DNA of 64,000 bases from Rhodococcus sp. G-MC3 (GCF_030063335.1 NZ_JASISW010000022.1:1-64000); one strand, 5' to 3'. Positions 36,528 to 46,505 are shown, counted from the stretch's first letter. The notes: generated by a model from the sequence alone, not told the origin. Program-made: numbers and translations.

Positions 36528-37019
36528 TCAAGACTTGTCTTCAGCCTTCGGCACGCCTGCTTGATGCGATGGGCCCACTCCCGGTTCGCTGTCCTCGGTT
36601 TCGGATCCCTCGTCTGCGGGACGCTCGTCGGCAGGAGACGCTGTGGCTCCGCTCGGCGTCTTCGACGGATCCGGCGACTTGGCCTGATCGTCTTCGACCG
36701 GACCTCGTGCACCGGCGGCGTTGGGGCCGGCCTTCTCCGTCTGCGGATGGACGTCGGCGCGCTCCTTTCGCCCCTCGTACGGAGGCACCACCGGCTCGAC
36801 ATCGTTGATTTCGTCAGTGAACTCCGGCTCCGCCTGACGACCGGCATCGGAATCGGGGTCGCGATACCCCGGCGCCGCGGACTGCATTTCCTCGTCGTCG
36901 AACGATCCGCTCGGTCGATCTGCCGAGCCCTTCCCCACAGCTTCGAACCCGCGCGAACCCGTTTCGCCACGTTCGGATTGCGGCTCCTCGTCCTGATGCT
37001 TTCCAGATCCAGCATTCAT
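36528..37019 (-). CDS. Hypothetical acidic, intrinsically disordered protein
   Basis: A 163-residue protein made almost entirely of Glu, Asp, Ser, Gly, Pro and Ala, for example MNAGSGKHQDEEPQSERGET at the start and DDQAKSPDPSKTPSGATASP later. There is no predicted membrane segment, signal peptide or folded domain. A strong GAGGAGG ribosome-binding site precedes the ATG, so translation is likely. Similar low-complexity proteins are common in Rhodococcus and their function is unknown. It is monocistronic between the rhamnose operon control region and a flavin dehydrogenase. Confidence 0.68.
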   Translation of the reverse strand: MNAGSGKHQDEEPQSERGETGSRGFEAVGKGSADRPSGSFDDEEMQSAAPGYRDPDSDAGRQAEPEFTDEINDVEPVVPPYEGRKERADVHPQTEKAGPNAAGARGPVEDDQAKSPDPSKTPSGATASPADERPADEGSETEDSEPGVGPSHQAGVPKAEDKS

Positions 37020-37150
37020 CAGATCCTCCTCGATTTTCGCACCCGCCCTTATCGACGTGTGTGCGCTCCTCTCAGACTGCTCCCCCTGTCAAGGCCACGA
37101 CAAGGTCTCGAACGCTCAATTACAAGCCCTGCCGCTGGACCCACTCCCCT

Positions 37151-38815
37151 CTACAGCTCCGCCGCAAGTGCGCGACCAGCCTGGCGGCCACTAAAGATGC
37201 ATCCGCCGAGGAATGTGCCCTCCAACGATCGATATCCATGCACGCCGCCACCGCCGAATCCCGCTATCTCACCGGCGGCCCACAGACCGGGCACACTCGT
37301 GCCGTGATTATTCTGAACTCGCCCGGCGAGGTCGGTTTGAATGCCGCCCAACGTCTTACGGGTGACGATGTTGAGCCGGACGGCAATCAACGGTCCCGAC
37401 TTCGGATCCAATATCTTGTGTGGTGATGCCGTCCTGGCAATCCGTTCACCGCGTGAGCGACGGGAATTGTGGATGGCAGAAATCTGCAGGTCCTTGGTGA
37501 ACGCGTTGTCGGTCTCGCGGTCGCGAGCGACGATCTGGCGATGCAGATCATCTCGATCGATCAGTGGTTCGTCGGTTATCTTGTTCATACTTGCGACGAG
37601 GTCGTCGATGTTGTCGGCCACAACGAAGTCCTCACCGTGCTTCTTGAACGCCTCGATCGGACCGCTGGCCCCAGGTAAGACACGTTTGAGAACAAGTTTG
37701 AGGTTCTTGTCGGTGATATCGGGGTTCTGTTCCGATCCCGACAGCGCGAACTCCTTCTCGATGATCTTCTGGGTGAGCACGAACCACGAGTAGTCGTAGC
37801 CGGTGTCCTGAATTGCTCGAAGGGTGCCGAGAGTGTCGAAACCAGGAAAGTTCGGGGCCGGAAATCGACGGCCACGAGCGTCGAACCACATCGACGAGGG
37901 TCCCGGAATGATGCGGATACCGTGATTGGCCCAGATCGGATTCCAGTTTCTGATGCCTTCGGTGTAGTGCCACATCCGGTCCTTGTTGACCAACCGTCCG
38001 CCGGCGCGCTCGGTGATGCCGATCATGCGTCCGTCGACGTGTTCGGGCACACCGGAGATCATGGACTTGGGGGCGGTCCCCAGCCTGGCGGGCCAATTTG
38101 CGCGGACGAGATCGTGATTGCCTCCGATCCCGCCCGCGGTGACCAGGACCGCGCCTGCGTGGAGTTCGAAACCGTCGACCTCGGTCCTGTTACTGCCTGA
38201 TCCGCGCTCGGACACGCTGGGTTCGAGCACTGCACCGCGAACGCCATCGACTACGCCGTCGGTCATGGACAACTCGTCGACGCGATGGCGGAATCCGAAG
38301 CGCACCAGGCCTCTACCCGCAGCCTCCCGTACACGGCGTTCGAACGGTGCGACGACGCCCGGCCCGGTCCCCCAGGTCAGATGGAACCGGGGAACCGAGT
38401 TGCCGTGGCCGTCGGCGAGGTAGCCACCGCGTTCGGCCCAACCGACGATCGGTACCCACCGCAACCCCTGACCATGCAACCAGGACCGCTTCTCCCCCGC
38501 CGCGAAGTCGAGATACGCACGCGCCCACTGGTAGCCCCAATAATCCTCCCCCGCGGGATCATCGATGCCGCGGTCGAATGTGGCGGTTCCGAGCCAGTCC
38601 TGCCATGCCAGTTCAGGTGAGTCCTTGATTCCCATCCGGCGCTGCTCCGGGGTGTCGATCATGAAGAGACCACCCAGCGACCAAAAGGCTTGACCGCCGA
38701 GATTCTGCTCGGGCTCTTGGTCGAGAAGAAGAACCTTCTTGCCTGCATCTGCCAGTTCGGCCGTAGCCACCAACCCCGCCAGTCCAGCTCCGACAACGAT
38801 CACGTCCGCGTCCAT
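37151..38815 (-). CDS. FAD-binding dehydrogenase (fumarate reductase / 3-ketosteroid dehydrogenase-like flavoprotein)
   Basis: A 554-residue flavoprotein. The N-terminal FAD Rossmann motif is DVIVVGAGLAGLVATAELAD with EPEQNLGGQAFWSLGGLF. The C-terminal FAD segment includes VPGLWAAGEIAGFGGGGVHG and LEGTFLGGCIFSGRQAGRAL. Actinobacterial members are usually annotated as FAD-binding dehydrogenases and related to ketosteroid delta-1-dehydrogenases; the substrate is not evident here. It is divergent from a PucR/CdaR-type regulator with a 166-base gap and is presumably controlled by it. Confidence 0.82.
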   Translation of the reverse strand: MDADVIVVGAGLAGLVATAELADAGKKVLLLDQEPEQNLGGQAFWSLGGLFMIDTPEQRRMGIKDSPELAWQDWLGTATFDRGIDDPAGEDYWGYQWARAYLDFAAGEKRSWLHGQGLRWVPIVGWAERGGYLADGHGNSVPRFHLTWGTGPGVVAPFERRVREAAGRGLVRFGFRHRVDELSMTDGVVDGVRGAVLEPSVSERGSGSNRTEVDGFELHAGAVLVTAGGIGGNHDLVRANWPARLGTAPKSMISGVPEHVDGRMIGITERAGGRLVNKDRMWHYTEGIRNWNPIWANHGIRIIPGPSSMWFDARGRRFPAPNFPGFDTLGTLRAIQDTGYDYSWFVLTQKIIEKEFALSGSEQNPDITDKNLKLVLKRVLPGASGPIEAFKKHGEDFVVADNIDDLVASMNKITDEPLIDRDDLHRQIVARDRETDNAFTKDLQISAIHNSRRSRGERIARTASPHKILDPKSGPLIAVRLNIVTRKTLGGIQTDLAGRVQNNHGTSVPGLWAAGEIAGFGGGGVHGYRSLEGTFLGGCIFSGRQAGRALAAEL

Positions 38816-38981
38816 CTCCGGTCCTCTCCTCGCTCACCCATCGGGCTTGCGCGACCCGATAGCTCTCGTCGCCTTCGACAATGCTGAAAATGACAAACAA
38901 GCGCAAGAAAACGGTCCGAATCGACGATATGATTTATCAACCGGTGACAAGCCGGCATCCCTGAGAGAGGTTGCTTGCACT

Positions 38982-40178
38982 GTGCACCCCGCCCGCGACA
39001 TCGTCGCTGCTCGGATCGACGGCCGGATGCAGACGGTGGTGGCGACGGCAGTCGATGCGATCCGCGAGGCGATACCCGCGTATCGAGATCTGCGCGGCGC
39101 ACAACTCGCCGACGTCGAGGCCATCACCTATTGGTCGCTTCGCAGGCTCCTGCAGCTGTGGTCCGGCGGTCGCGACACACTCGACGACCGGGATCAAGCA
39201 AGATTTCGTGCGATCGGGGTCGCGCGCGCCTCGGATGGCAGACCGCTCACCGACGTACTTCGGGCCTACCGTGTCGCGTCGAGTGTGTTCGTACGGCACG
39301 TGGCCACCGAGTACCTGAACGATCTGGAGCCGGGAGACATCGCCGAACTCAGTGTCGTGCTGATCGAAGGAATCGACCTGATCTCCGAGGCAATTATCGA
39401 TGCTTACACCTCGGCTAGGGGGCGACTGCTCTCCGATCGCAGCCAAGCGCGTGCCGCACTTCTCGATGATCTGATTGCAGGGCGTCAGAGTTCACCCGGT
39501 GCACTTGCGGACCGTAGCCGCGAACTGGCTCTGGATCTGCCGGATCGTCCGCACATTCTCGTCGTACAATCCCTCGAGACATCGAGGCCGCCCAGCGATG
39601 ACGCTGTCGACGCAGCCGTGGAAGCACTTGTCGGCACCGGCAGCCAGCTGTGCACCAGACGGTCACTTCGCGCGATCTTCCTGCTGCCGAACACCATCAC
39701 GCCCGAGGACATCGAGAGCCTTTGTCGGACAATGCTGTTACGCGGATGCATGATCTCCGGACACCCGATAGGCGATGTCGGCACAGCGTACAGACTTGCC
39801 GAGTACGCCCTCGATACCGCCCCGGAACACGCATATGGAGAGCGCTCGGTACTCGACGAAGGTGACGCGCAGCTTCTCGCGTTGCTCACCGCCCGGCCCA
39901 GCGCCGACACCGGCGCAGTCGTGGCGTCCATCCTCGGCCCGCTGGCCGACCCCGCGAACGACCACATCCTCGCCGGTCTGGCGTCGTTCATCTCCACCGG
40001 AACGGCAACCGCGGCCGCAGCCGCGCTTCTCGTACATCCGCAAACCCTGCGATACCGCCTTCGGCGAGCCCGTGAGCTCACGGGTAGGGACCCTAGAAAT
40101 GGTTGGCACCGGCTCGCACTCGACACCGCTATCCAGCTGCGCCAACTGTCGACACCGCGGTCCTCGCGGCGCCACTGA
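38982..40178 (+). CDS. PucR/CdaR-type helix-turn-helix regulator
   Basis: A protein of about 398 residues. The N-terminal helical part contains LRAYRVASSVFVRHVATEYL. The C-terminal PucR-type helix-turn-helix reads AAAAALLVHPQTLRYRLRRA then RELTGRDPRNGWHRLALDTA. The start is probably GTG at 38982, downstream of GAGAGG; no ATG-based alternative is well placed. It faces away from the FAD dehydrogenase gene and likely controls it, with an unknown inducer. Confidence 0.78.
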   Translation: MHPARDIVAARIDGRMQTVVATAVDAIREAIPAYRDLRGAQLADVEAITYWSLRRLLQLWSGGRDTLDDRDQARFRAIGVARASDGRPLTDVLRAYRVASSVFVRHVATEYLNDLEPGDIAELSVVLIEGIDLISEAIIDAYTSARGRLLSDRSQARAALLDDLIAGRQSSPGALADRSRELALDLPDRPHILVVQSLETSRPPSDDAVDAAVEALVGTGSQLCTRRSLRAIFLLPNTITPEDIESLCRTMLLRGCMISGHPIGDVGTAYRLAEYALDTAPEHAYGERSVLDEGDAQLLALLTARPSADTGAVVASILGPLADPANDHILAGLASFISTGTATAAAAALLVHPQTLRYRLRRARELTGRDPRNGWHRLALDTAIQLRQLSTPRSSRRH

Positions 40179-40251
40179 CAAGAACACCCGATGACAAGGA
40201 TTCATGGTTGACCACCGGCGGTAGCGCACCGTTTCTCGAGTAGGTATCGGT

Positions 40252-41607
40252 TCAGGCCCGAAACTCGATACCGCTTACCCATTTGGTGTTGTGAACGCCG
40301 GGAAGGGCAGGAATTATGATTCGCGCCGGGTACCCGTGATCCAGGGAGAGCTCGGCGCCGTTGACCATCAACGCCAACAGTCCGTCGGGATGTGTCACCT
40401 GATTGCCTTGCAGGATGGCTTGATTGAACGCACCACTCTTCTCGAGCGATGTAACGACGGCGGACCGCGGAGCGGCAACACCGGCGAGCGCCGCTAGGTC
40501 TGCGAGCCGCACCCCCGTCCAGGTTTGAGTGCTCGACCAACCCTCGACGCACGCGATCGGCAATACTGCCGTGTGCTGAGGCAGCGATAGAAGCCTGTCG
40601 CGGGTCAAGACCACCTCGGAGGAGCCGGTAAGGGTGAGCTGCCAGTCGGGTCCGGCGTCACTGTCGGTTATCCCCGCCGCCGTTGCGGTGCGGTTGATCT
40701 GAAAATCGTTGGGTCCGTCCCCATAGGACCGGCCTCGCGGCAACAGGAGCGCCGCTGCGCGCAATGGGCCACCCAACGTCTGGCCGACTGTGAGGATCGC
40801 GATGAGGGTGGATCCCGCGGCGACGAGTCCGAGCGCACCGCGGCGAGCAATAGTGGCAGGGGCAGGGTCGCGCGAGACGAGCCCGCTCTCGTCGAGCTCT
40901 TCGGGTTCGGTGTCCTCGGTCCTCGTACGGAGTATCTCCATGAGCGACCGCGAACGCAGGGTCCGCCACATCAAGGGAACTTTGAGGACGACGTGGACGA
41001 CGAATCCGGCGATGAACACCCAGGCACCGAAGTAGTGCGCGGCATAGAAGTCGAAGCCGAAGATGTAGTCGTACTGAATATTGAGAACACCGGTGATGAT
41101 TTCGAACAGCAGTCCACCGACGAGCGCCAACAGTGAAATACGTTCGAGCAGCTGAGCGATCGACCTGACTGGCGGCCACTGGGTCAGCTTGGGCATCACC
41201 GACCAGAGCTTTGCGACGACCAGTGGAATGATCACCAACCCGAGGCCGACGTGTAAACCCTGGGTGAGTTGGTAGAGCCAGACTGGGTCGGTGGGCCAAT
41301 CGAAGGTCGGGAGCTTCAACCATCCGACGTTGCCCGGTCGCGCTTGTCCGAACTGTGGGCTGTACGCGATATAGGACAGCAGACCGGTCACGATGATGAT
41401 CGGGAGTGCTACCAACAGCAGCGATCCGAAGAACGACGTCAGCCACGGCCCGCGCAACGGGCTTCGAAAGCGTGAGAGCCGTTCGAATCCAGGTGGACGG
41501 AGCCGAGCCATCGAACGGAAGACCGGAACGGGAAACCCGTATTCGGAGTCCGACGCAGGTTCAGGCAACAGCGACTCTTTCGGCCCTGGTCCACCCGATT
41601 TCGCCAC
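40252..41607 (-). CDS. Membrane molybdopterin oxidoreductase with cytochrome b561-like domain
   Basis: A 451-residue fusion. The N-terminal half has about five transmembrane helices (for example LTSFFGSLLLVALPIIIVTG and GLHVGLGLVIIPLVVAKLWS) with histidines placed like those of cytochrome b561-type haem proteins. The C-terminal half resembles the sulfite-oxidase/YedY molybdopterin fold: WQLTLTGSSEVVLTRDRLLS and the likely molybdenum ligand cysteine in LPIACVEGWSSTQTWTGV. Having haem membrane and molybdenum parts in one chain suggests direct electron flow to or from quinones. The substrate is unknown. The gene is divergent from the amidase gene. Confidence 0.78.
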   Translation of the reverse strand: MAKSGGPGPKESLLPEPASDSEYGFPVPVFRSMARLRPPGFERLSRFRSPLRGPWLTSFFGSLLLVALPIIIVTGLLSYIAYSPQFGQARPGNVGWLKLPTFDWPTDPVWLYQLTQGLHVGLGLVIIPLVVAKLWSVMPKLTQWPPVRSIAQLLERISLLALVGGLLFEIITGVLNIQYDYIFGFDFYAAHYFGAWVFIAGFVVHVVLKVPLMWRTLRSRSLMEILRTRTEDTEPEELDESGLVSRDPAPATIARRGALGLVAAGSTLIAILTVGQTLGGPLRAAALLLPRGRSYGDGPNDFQINRTATAAGITDSDAGPDWQLTLTGSSEVVLTRDRLLSLPQHTAVLPIACVEGWSSTQTWTGVRLADLAALAGVAAPRSAVVTSLEKSGAFNQAILQGNQVTHPDGLLALMVNGAELSLDHGYPARIIIPALPGVHNTKWVSGIEFRA

Positions 41608-41771
41608 GTCGCGATCCTAATCCTCGTCTGCCTTCGTTATATGTACTTCGCTACGGAAGGATCGCCGGATTGCCGGAAGATGCATCGGCGAGGTCAGCGC
41701 GGTGAGGGGATGTGCCTGACGACGAAGTACCGTGGATCGATCGGTTCGACCAACGCTGTGCAGGAGGTTCG

Positions 41772-43205
41772 ATGTCGCAGTCCAGCCGGGTTCACTCGTT
41801 CACCGACGACGCGCTCGGGGAACTCGACGCAACCGGTGTTGCAGCGGCTATAGCCGCAGGCGACATCACAGCAGCCGAGGGTGTCGACGCCGCAATCGCG
41901 CGCGCCGAGATGGTCAACGGTCGCCTGAACGCGATACAGACCGCGGACTTCGACCGAGCACGCAGCAGCGCCCGCAGCCTGGGGCCGGGCGTCTTCGCGG
42001 GAGTCCCGACATTCATCAAGGACAACACTGATTTCGCAGGCATGCCGAGCAACCAAGGCTCACTCGCCGTCGATGCCCCGGCCGCGACCCGCAACGCGGC
42101 GTTCACCGACCAGCTCCTGTCGACCGGTTTGATCAGTCTGGGAAAATCGACGATGCCCGAGTTCGGATTCAACGCCACCACCGAATACGAATCGCTGCCA
42201 CCGACTCGCAACCCGTGGAACACCGACTACTCCAGCGGAGCATCGTCAGGCGGATCTGCTGCGTTGGTTGCCGCGGGAGTGGTTCCCATTGCGCATGCAA
42301 ACGATGGCGGCGGTTCCATACGTATACCTGCCGCGGCCTGCGGGCTGGTTGGTCTCAAACTCACTCGTGGACGCGAGATCATCGACGCCCACGCCTCCGG
42401 TATGCCGGTGAACATCGTGTCCAACGGAGTCCTCACCCGAACAGTGCGTGACACTGCAGCGTTCGTTGCGCAGATCGAGCAATACCGCAACCCACGCGGT
42501 CTTGCTTCGGTCGGGCTCGTCGAGGGTCCGGTGCGCAGGCGTCTGAGAATCGGCGTAATCACCCGCTCGCTACCCGGCATACCTCTCGACAGTGACACAC
42601 ACGCGGCGGTCTCGAACACCACCCGTGCATTGGCCGACCTCGGGCACGATGTACGCGACATCGGTTTGCCGCTACAGAAGAAAGACCTCCTGGCGTTCCA
42701 GGAAGACTTCACGCACTACTGGGGGTTGATGGCCTTCGCGGTCCAGAAATTTGGCAAGAAAACTATGGACTCGACGTTCGACCCGTCGCGGACGGACGCT
42801 TTGACGCGAGGACTCTCCCGCATGTTTCTACGGCACTTCTGGCGGACCCCGGGTGCAGTGCGGAGACTACGGAAATCGGAGGCGATCTATCACGAAGCGT
42901 TTGCCAACGTCGACGTCATGGTGTCACCGGTAGTGGCACATACGACTCCGCAGCTCGGATACCTCTCCCCAGCACATGGTTTCGACGTACTCATGCCCCG
43001 CTTGCTGGCCTACGTCGCGTTCACCCCTCTCAACAATGCGAGCGGCGGCCCCGCGATCTCGCTGCCACTCGAATCGACGGACGGCGGCCTGCCCATCGGT
43101 GTCCAGCTTTCGGCCGACCAAGGAGCTGAAAGGCTCCTACTCGAGCTGGCATTCGAACTCGAAGCTGCGCAGCCATTTCGAAGAATATTCGACGCAGTCG
43201 AATGA
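41772..43205 (+). CDS. Amidase (amidase-signature family)
   Basis: A 477-residue amidase. The Ser-cisSer-Lys triad is visible: Lys83 in GVPTFIKDNTDFAG, the cis-serine at 158/159 in YSSGASSGGSAALVAAGVVP, and nucleophile Ser182 in NDGGGSIRIPAAACGLVGLK. The ATG at 41772 is supported by AGGAGG seven bases upstream; the frame extends 20 codons further without such support. It may hydrolyse a carboxamide. It converges with the amidohydrolase gene, and the substrate cannot be named. Confidence 0.88.
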   Translation: MSQSSRVHSFTDDALGELDATGVAAAIAAGDITAAEGVDAAIARAEMVNGRLNAIQTADFDRARSSARSLGPGVFAGVPTFIKDNTDFAGMPSNQGSLAVDAPAATRNAAFTDQLLSTGLISLGKSTMPEFGFNATTEYESLPPTRNPWNTDYSSGASSGGSAALVAAGVVPIAHANDGGGSIRIPAAACGLVGLKLTRGREIIDAHASGMPVNIVSNGVLTRTVRDTAAFVAQIEQYRNPRGLASVGLVEGPVRRRLRIGVITRSLPGIPLDSDTHAAVSNTTRALADLGHDVRDIGLPLQKKDLLAFQEDFTHYWGLMAFAVQKFGKKTMDSTFDPSRTDALTRGLSRMFLRHFWRTPGAVRRLRKSEAIYHEAFANVDVMVSPVVAHTTPQLGYLSPAHGFDVLMPRLLAYVAFTPLNNASGGPAISLPLESTDGGLPIGVQLSADQGAERLLLELAFELEAAQPFRRIFDAVE

Positions 43206-43264
43206 ACCGATATCTGCAGCGCACGCGATAGCAGGAGAAGGCTGGACGGAATTCGGTTCAGGTT

Positions 43265-44881
43265 CTATCGCTGATAGTGACTGATGCTTCCCCCGACGGT
43301 CGTGAGCAGAATGGGCGCGTCGGCGAGTTCGTCTGGAGGCGCAGCAAGTGGATCGACGGCGAAGGCCGTGAGATCTGCGCGCATACCCACCGCGATACGA
43401 CCTGCAGTTCTCGATTCGCCTGCAGCCGCCGCAGCATGAGTCGTGTAGCCCTCTAGTGCCATTCGTGCGGTGAGCATCTGTTCTGGGCGGACGGGCTCCA
43501 CCTCGGGTCGCCCTGCCGGGCGGCGCAGTTGCGCGTCGGCCATGATCGCACGGGGGTCATAAGGTGCGACCGGCCAGTCCGATCCGAGAGCCAAGGTGCC
43601 ACCCGCGTCGCGAATATCGCGCGTACGGAAAGCTCGGTCAGCGCGTTCGGGGCCCAGGCGCGAAGACCAATTGTCGGTCTGGTCGGCTCGTGTGTAATGA
43701 GTGCAATGCGTGGGCTGCATACTCGCGACGACCTGATGCCTGGCGAACATCGGCACCAGATCGTCCGGCAGTGTTTCGATGTGTTCGATGCGGTGGTGCG
43801 CTGCCCCGGCGGCTGGACGACAACTCGCAAGGGTGTCCAGCGCGTACCGCACTCCGGCGTCGCCGATCGCGTGCGTCACCAAAGGCACACCGTGACCGGC
43901 AAGATATGTTGCTGCCCTTCGGTACTCATCGGGCTCAGGCCAGAACGGCACCGTCGATTCACCATGAGTGTCTGGCTCGTCCAACCAGGCGGTGCCACCA
44001 TCGATGGTGCCGTCGATCATGAACTTGACACCGTCGACCCTCCACCGGCGTCCCCGTCGACGTTGAAGTTCGGTGATGTGGTCGAGTGCGGCGATGTCGC
44101 TACCCGGTAGACAGAACGGAGCAAACCGCAAACGCATCGGCAACTCGCCTTCCGCTTCGAGTGCAAGCATCAGATCACCACTGTCGGTTTCGAAATCCAT
44201 GGCGTTGCCCGCAGTGATGCCGACTGCAGCCATACCGGTAAGAACGTCGAGCAGGCGTGCGCGACGGGAGTCCGGCGACTCGAGCGGCAGAACCGCGCGG
44301 ACTACTCCCATCGCCGCCAGTTCGAGAAGGTGCCCGGTAGGAACTCCGTCCGCATCACAGACGATTTCGGATCGTTGCTCGAACGTGCGAGGTCCGTCGA
44401 CACCGGCGAGCGCGAGCGCCGCTGGACTTGCGAGCGCCGAATGCGCGTCGAACATCTCGAGGAACACCGGGATGTCCGAGCCGACTGCGTCAACCAGTGG
44501 GGCGTGCGTGACCGGTCGGTCGCCGAAAACGTTAGGGTTCAATCCCCATCCGCGGATCCACTCCCCGCGATCGAGATGAGACATACTGCGCAGCAGAGCA
44601 TCCCGAAGGCCGTCGAGATCCGTCACTGTCGACAGGTCGGTACCGAACGTGAGGTTGAGGCCCATGACCGGATGGATGTGGCCGTCGACAAGGCCTGGCG
44701 TCAGCGATCCGCCGCCGAGGTCGATCTCCTCGGTCCGGGAGCTGCGAAGATGGCGGACCGTCACTGCGTCCCCGACTGCAACAATAAGTCCGTCGCAAAC
44801 GGCAACCGAACGAGGTCCGTCGAAGTCGTCGTCGAGTGTGTGGACCGACGCCGCGTGGATTATCAGATCGGCGCTGCTCAT
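43265..44881 (-). CDS. YtcJ-like metal-dependent amidohydrolase
   Basis: A 538-residue amidohydrolase-superfamily protein. The metal motif is SLTPGLVDGHIHPVMGLNLT, with later VDGVKFMIDGTIDGGTAWLD, PLVTHAIGDAGVRYAL, AHHRIEHIETLPDDLV and LALGSDWPVAPYDP. This pattern matches YtcJ-like N-substituted formamide deformylases and related enzymes. Its start overlaps the stop of the upstream permease gene by ATGA, so the two form an operon for uptake and hydrolysis of one compound, likely controlled by the divergent TetR regulator. Confidence 0.84.
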   Translation of the reverse strand: MSSADLIIHAASVHTLDDDFDGPRSVAVCDGLIVAVGDAVTVRHLRSSRTEEIDLGGGSLTPGLVDGHIHPVMGLNLTFGTDLSTVTDLDGLRDALLRSMSHLDRGEWIRGWGLNPNVFGDRPVTHAPLVDAVGSDIPVFLEMFDAHSALASPAALALAGVDGPRTFEQRSEIVCDADGVPTGHLLELAAMGVVRAVLPLESPDSRRARLLDVLTGMAAVGITAGNAMDFETDSGDLMLALEAEGELPMRLRFAPFCLPGSDIAALDHITELQRRRGRRWRVDGVKFMIDGTIDGGTAWLDEPDTHGESTVPFWPEPDEYRRAATYLAGHGVPLVTHAIGDAGVRYALDTLASCRPAAGAAHHRIEHIETLPDDLVPMFARHQVVASMQPTHCTHYTRADQTDNWSSRLGPERADRAFRTRDIRDAGGTLALGSDWPVAPYDPRAIMADAQLRRPAGRPEVEPVRPEQMLTARMALEGYTTHAAAAAGESRTAGRIAVGMRADLTAFAVDPLAAPPDELADAPILLTTVGGSISHYQR

Positions 44882-46374
44882 ATCTGGGACTCTCTCTCAT
44901 GTGGTGTGGTTGTGATTGCCTCGTGCTGTGCGCCGAATCCGCCGATGGCGGCGTAGACGTCGGGACGGTGGGAGCGACACCACATGCCGGCGGCGACACC
45001 GGCGAGAATGACCACTCCGACCGAACCGACCAGTAGGACGTTGGTGATCCCGGTGGCGAGTGTCAGGAGTTCGACGTTCTTGATCAGCAGCGCCGTACCA
45101 CCTGCCAGCAGCACGGCACCGATCGCTGCGGCAATCACTCCGATACGTTCGGCGGACACCGCCTTCTTCCGCACGAAATAGGCCACCACCGCGATCGAAG
45201 TGAGTAGTTGCAGGACAAGCAGTCCGATGATTCCTGGAGTGTTGAGCAGGAGGAGAAGTTTGTAGTATGGATCCGCGCCGGCAAGAGCGAATGCGGACAC
45301 CACCACCGCAGCAACGACCGTCTGCAGTAGACCCGCACGACTGGGGGACTTGAACACGGGATGGGTGTGGTCGAGCCAACGAGGCAAGATTCCGTCGTTC
45401 GCCAGTGAGAGGGTGTACCGGTTGATGGCGTTGTGGAAAGCAATCTGCGATGCCAGTGCACTCGTGACGATCAGAACGGACATGACGTCGGATGCCCAGA
45501 GGCCGACGTATTTCTCGATCGCCGTGAAAAACAACCCGGCGATGTCGCCTCCAGCAGCGGCTTGGACGTCGCGGTCGCCGAACGCCTGCACAATCGACCA
45601 CACGATGAAGCAGTAGAAGAGTGCCATGAAGCCCACCGCGCAGTACGTGGCCCGTGGAATCGTCCGGTTCGGGTCGCGCGCTTCGGACCGGTAGACCGCC
45701 GTGGACTCGAACCCCATGAACGCCGCGAACGCAATCGCGAGAATCCCGCCCATTCCGGGGGAGATAATCGCGTCCGGAGTGAACGAGCTGAACTCGATCC
45801 CGTCGGCGCCGCCCTGCACAAGAACAGAGAAGGCCAGCACCAGCAGGATCGCCGTCTCGAAGACCAGCAGCACTCCCAGGATCTTGGCGCCGACGTCGAC
45901 GCCCCGGCGCCCGATTGCCAATACCACCACGATGGCGGCAAGTGCCAGCACCCACCACTCGATGTGGACGTGCAACAACCGCTCGATCGCGGCCTGCGTC
46001 TGCACGGCCATCAGGCCGTAGACACCGATCATGACGGCGTTGTAGGACAGCACTGCGAGAATGCCTGCCGCAAGTCCGAGCGCCTTCCCCAGGCCGAGCG
46101 TGATGTAGCTGTAGAACGCGCCGACGCCCCCCACATGCCTGGTCATAGCCAGAAATCCCACGGCGAACACCGCGAACACGGCGCCGGCCCCGAGGTAGGC
46201 AACGGGAGCACCGACTCCCCCGACGGCGAGCGCGAGTGGAGCAACTCCAGCCATCACGGTGAGCGGTGCAGCGGCTGCCACCACCATGAAAGCGATTCCG
46301 GACGCGCCGAGAGCGTTTGCTCTCAGGGCCGACTCTGGCTCAGGTGCGCTCATGGGCTCATCGATTTGTGTCAT
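44878..46374 (-). CDS. APC-superfamily amino acid/amine permease
   Basis: A 498-residue permease with about 12 helices. The first conserved helix region reads ALGASGIAFMVVAAAAPLTV, followed by GAPVAYLGAGAVFAVFAVGF and HVGGVGAFYSYITLGLGKAL, typical of the APC superfamily. ATG 46374 follows GGAAGG. It is the first gene of the operon with the amidohydrolase and lies next to a perfect inverted repeat and a divergent TetR gene. An amine or amide substrate is likely. Confidence 0.83.
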   Translation of the reverse strand: MTQIDEPMSAPEPESALRANALGASGIAFMVVAAAAPLTVMAGVAPLALAVGGVGAPVAYLGAGAVFAVFAVGFLAMTRHVGGVGAFYSYITLGLGKALGLAAGILAVLSYNAVMIGVYGLMAVQTQAAIERLLHVHIEWWVLALAAIVVVLAIGRRGVDVGAKILGVLLVFETAILLVLAFSVLVQGGADGIEFSSFTPDAIISPGMGGILAIAFAAFMGFESTAVYRSEARDPNRTIPRATYCAVGFMALFYCFIVWSIVQAFGDRDVQAAAGGDIAGLFFTAIEKYVGLWASDVMSVLIVTSALASQIAFHNAINRYTLSLANDGILPRWLDHTHPVFKSPSRAGLLQTVVAAVVVSAFALAGADPYYKLLLLLNTPGIIGLLVLQLLTSIAVVAYFVRKKAVSAERIGVIAAAIGAVLLAGGTALLIKNVELLTLATGITNVLLVGSVGVVILAGVAAGMWCRSHRPDVYAAIGGFGAQHEAITTTPHERESQI

Positions 46375-46404
46375 GGTGCCTTCCACGGTTTGCGGGCCCG
46401 AGAA

Positions 46405-46427
46405 TTAATCGAATGTGATTCGATTAA
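46405..46427. promoter_or_regulatory. Perfect inverted repeat, operator for the divergent TetR/permease promoters
   Basis: TTAATCGAA and TTCGATTAA are perfect 9-base arms around a 5-base spacer (TGTGA). The site lies 30 bases upstream of the permease ATG and 78 bases upstream of the TetR start, in the only shared control region. It is a strong candidate for the binding site of the adjacent TetR-family protein. Confidence 0.65.
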
Positions 46428-46505
46428 CTATCGTGAGACATGCCGAGCTCGCCGTCAAGAGTGATACGTAAAGTTTGTGTGAACCGACAACGAGGAGTTC
46501 CACAG

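Noticed and set aside
41772-43205. The amidase as indoleacetamide hydrolase
   Set aside because: It has the general amidase signature but lies 14 kb from the monooxygenase with unrelated neighbours; no specific evidence.
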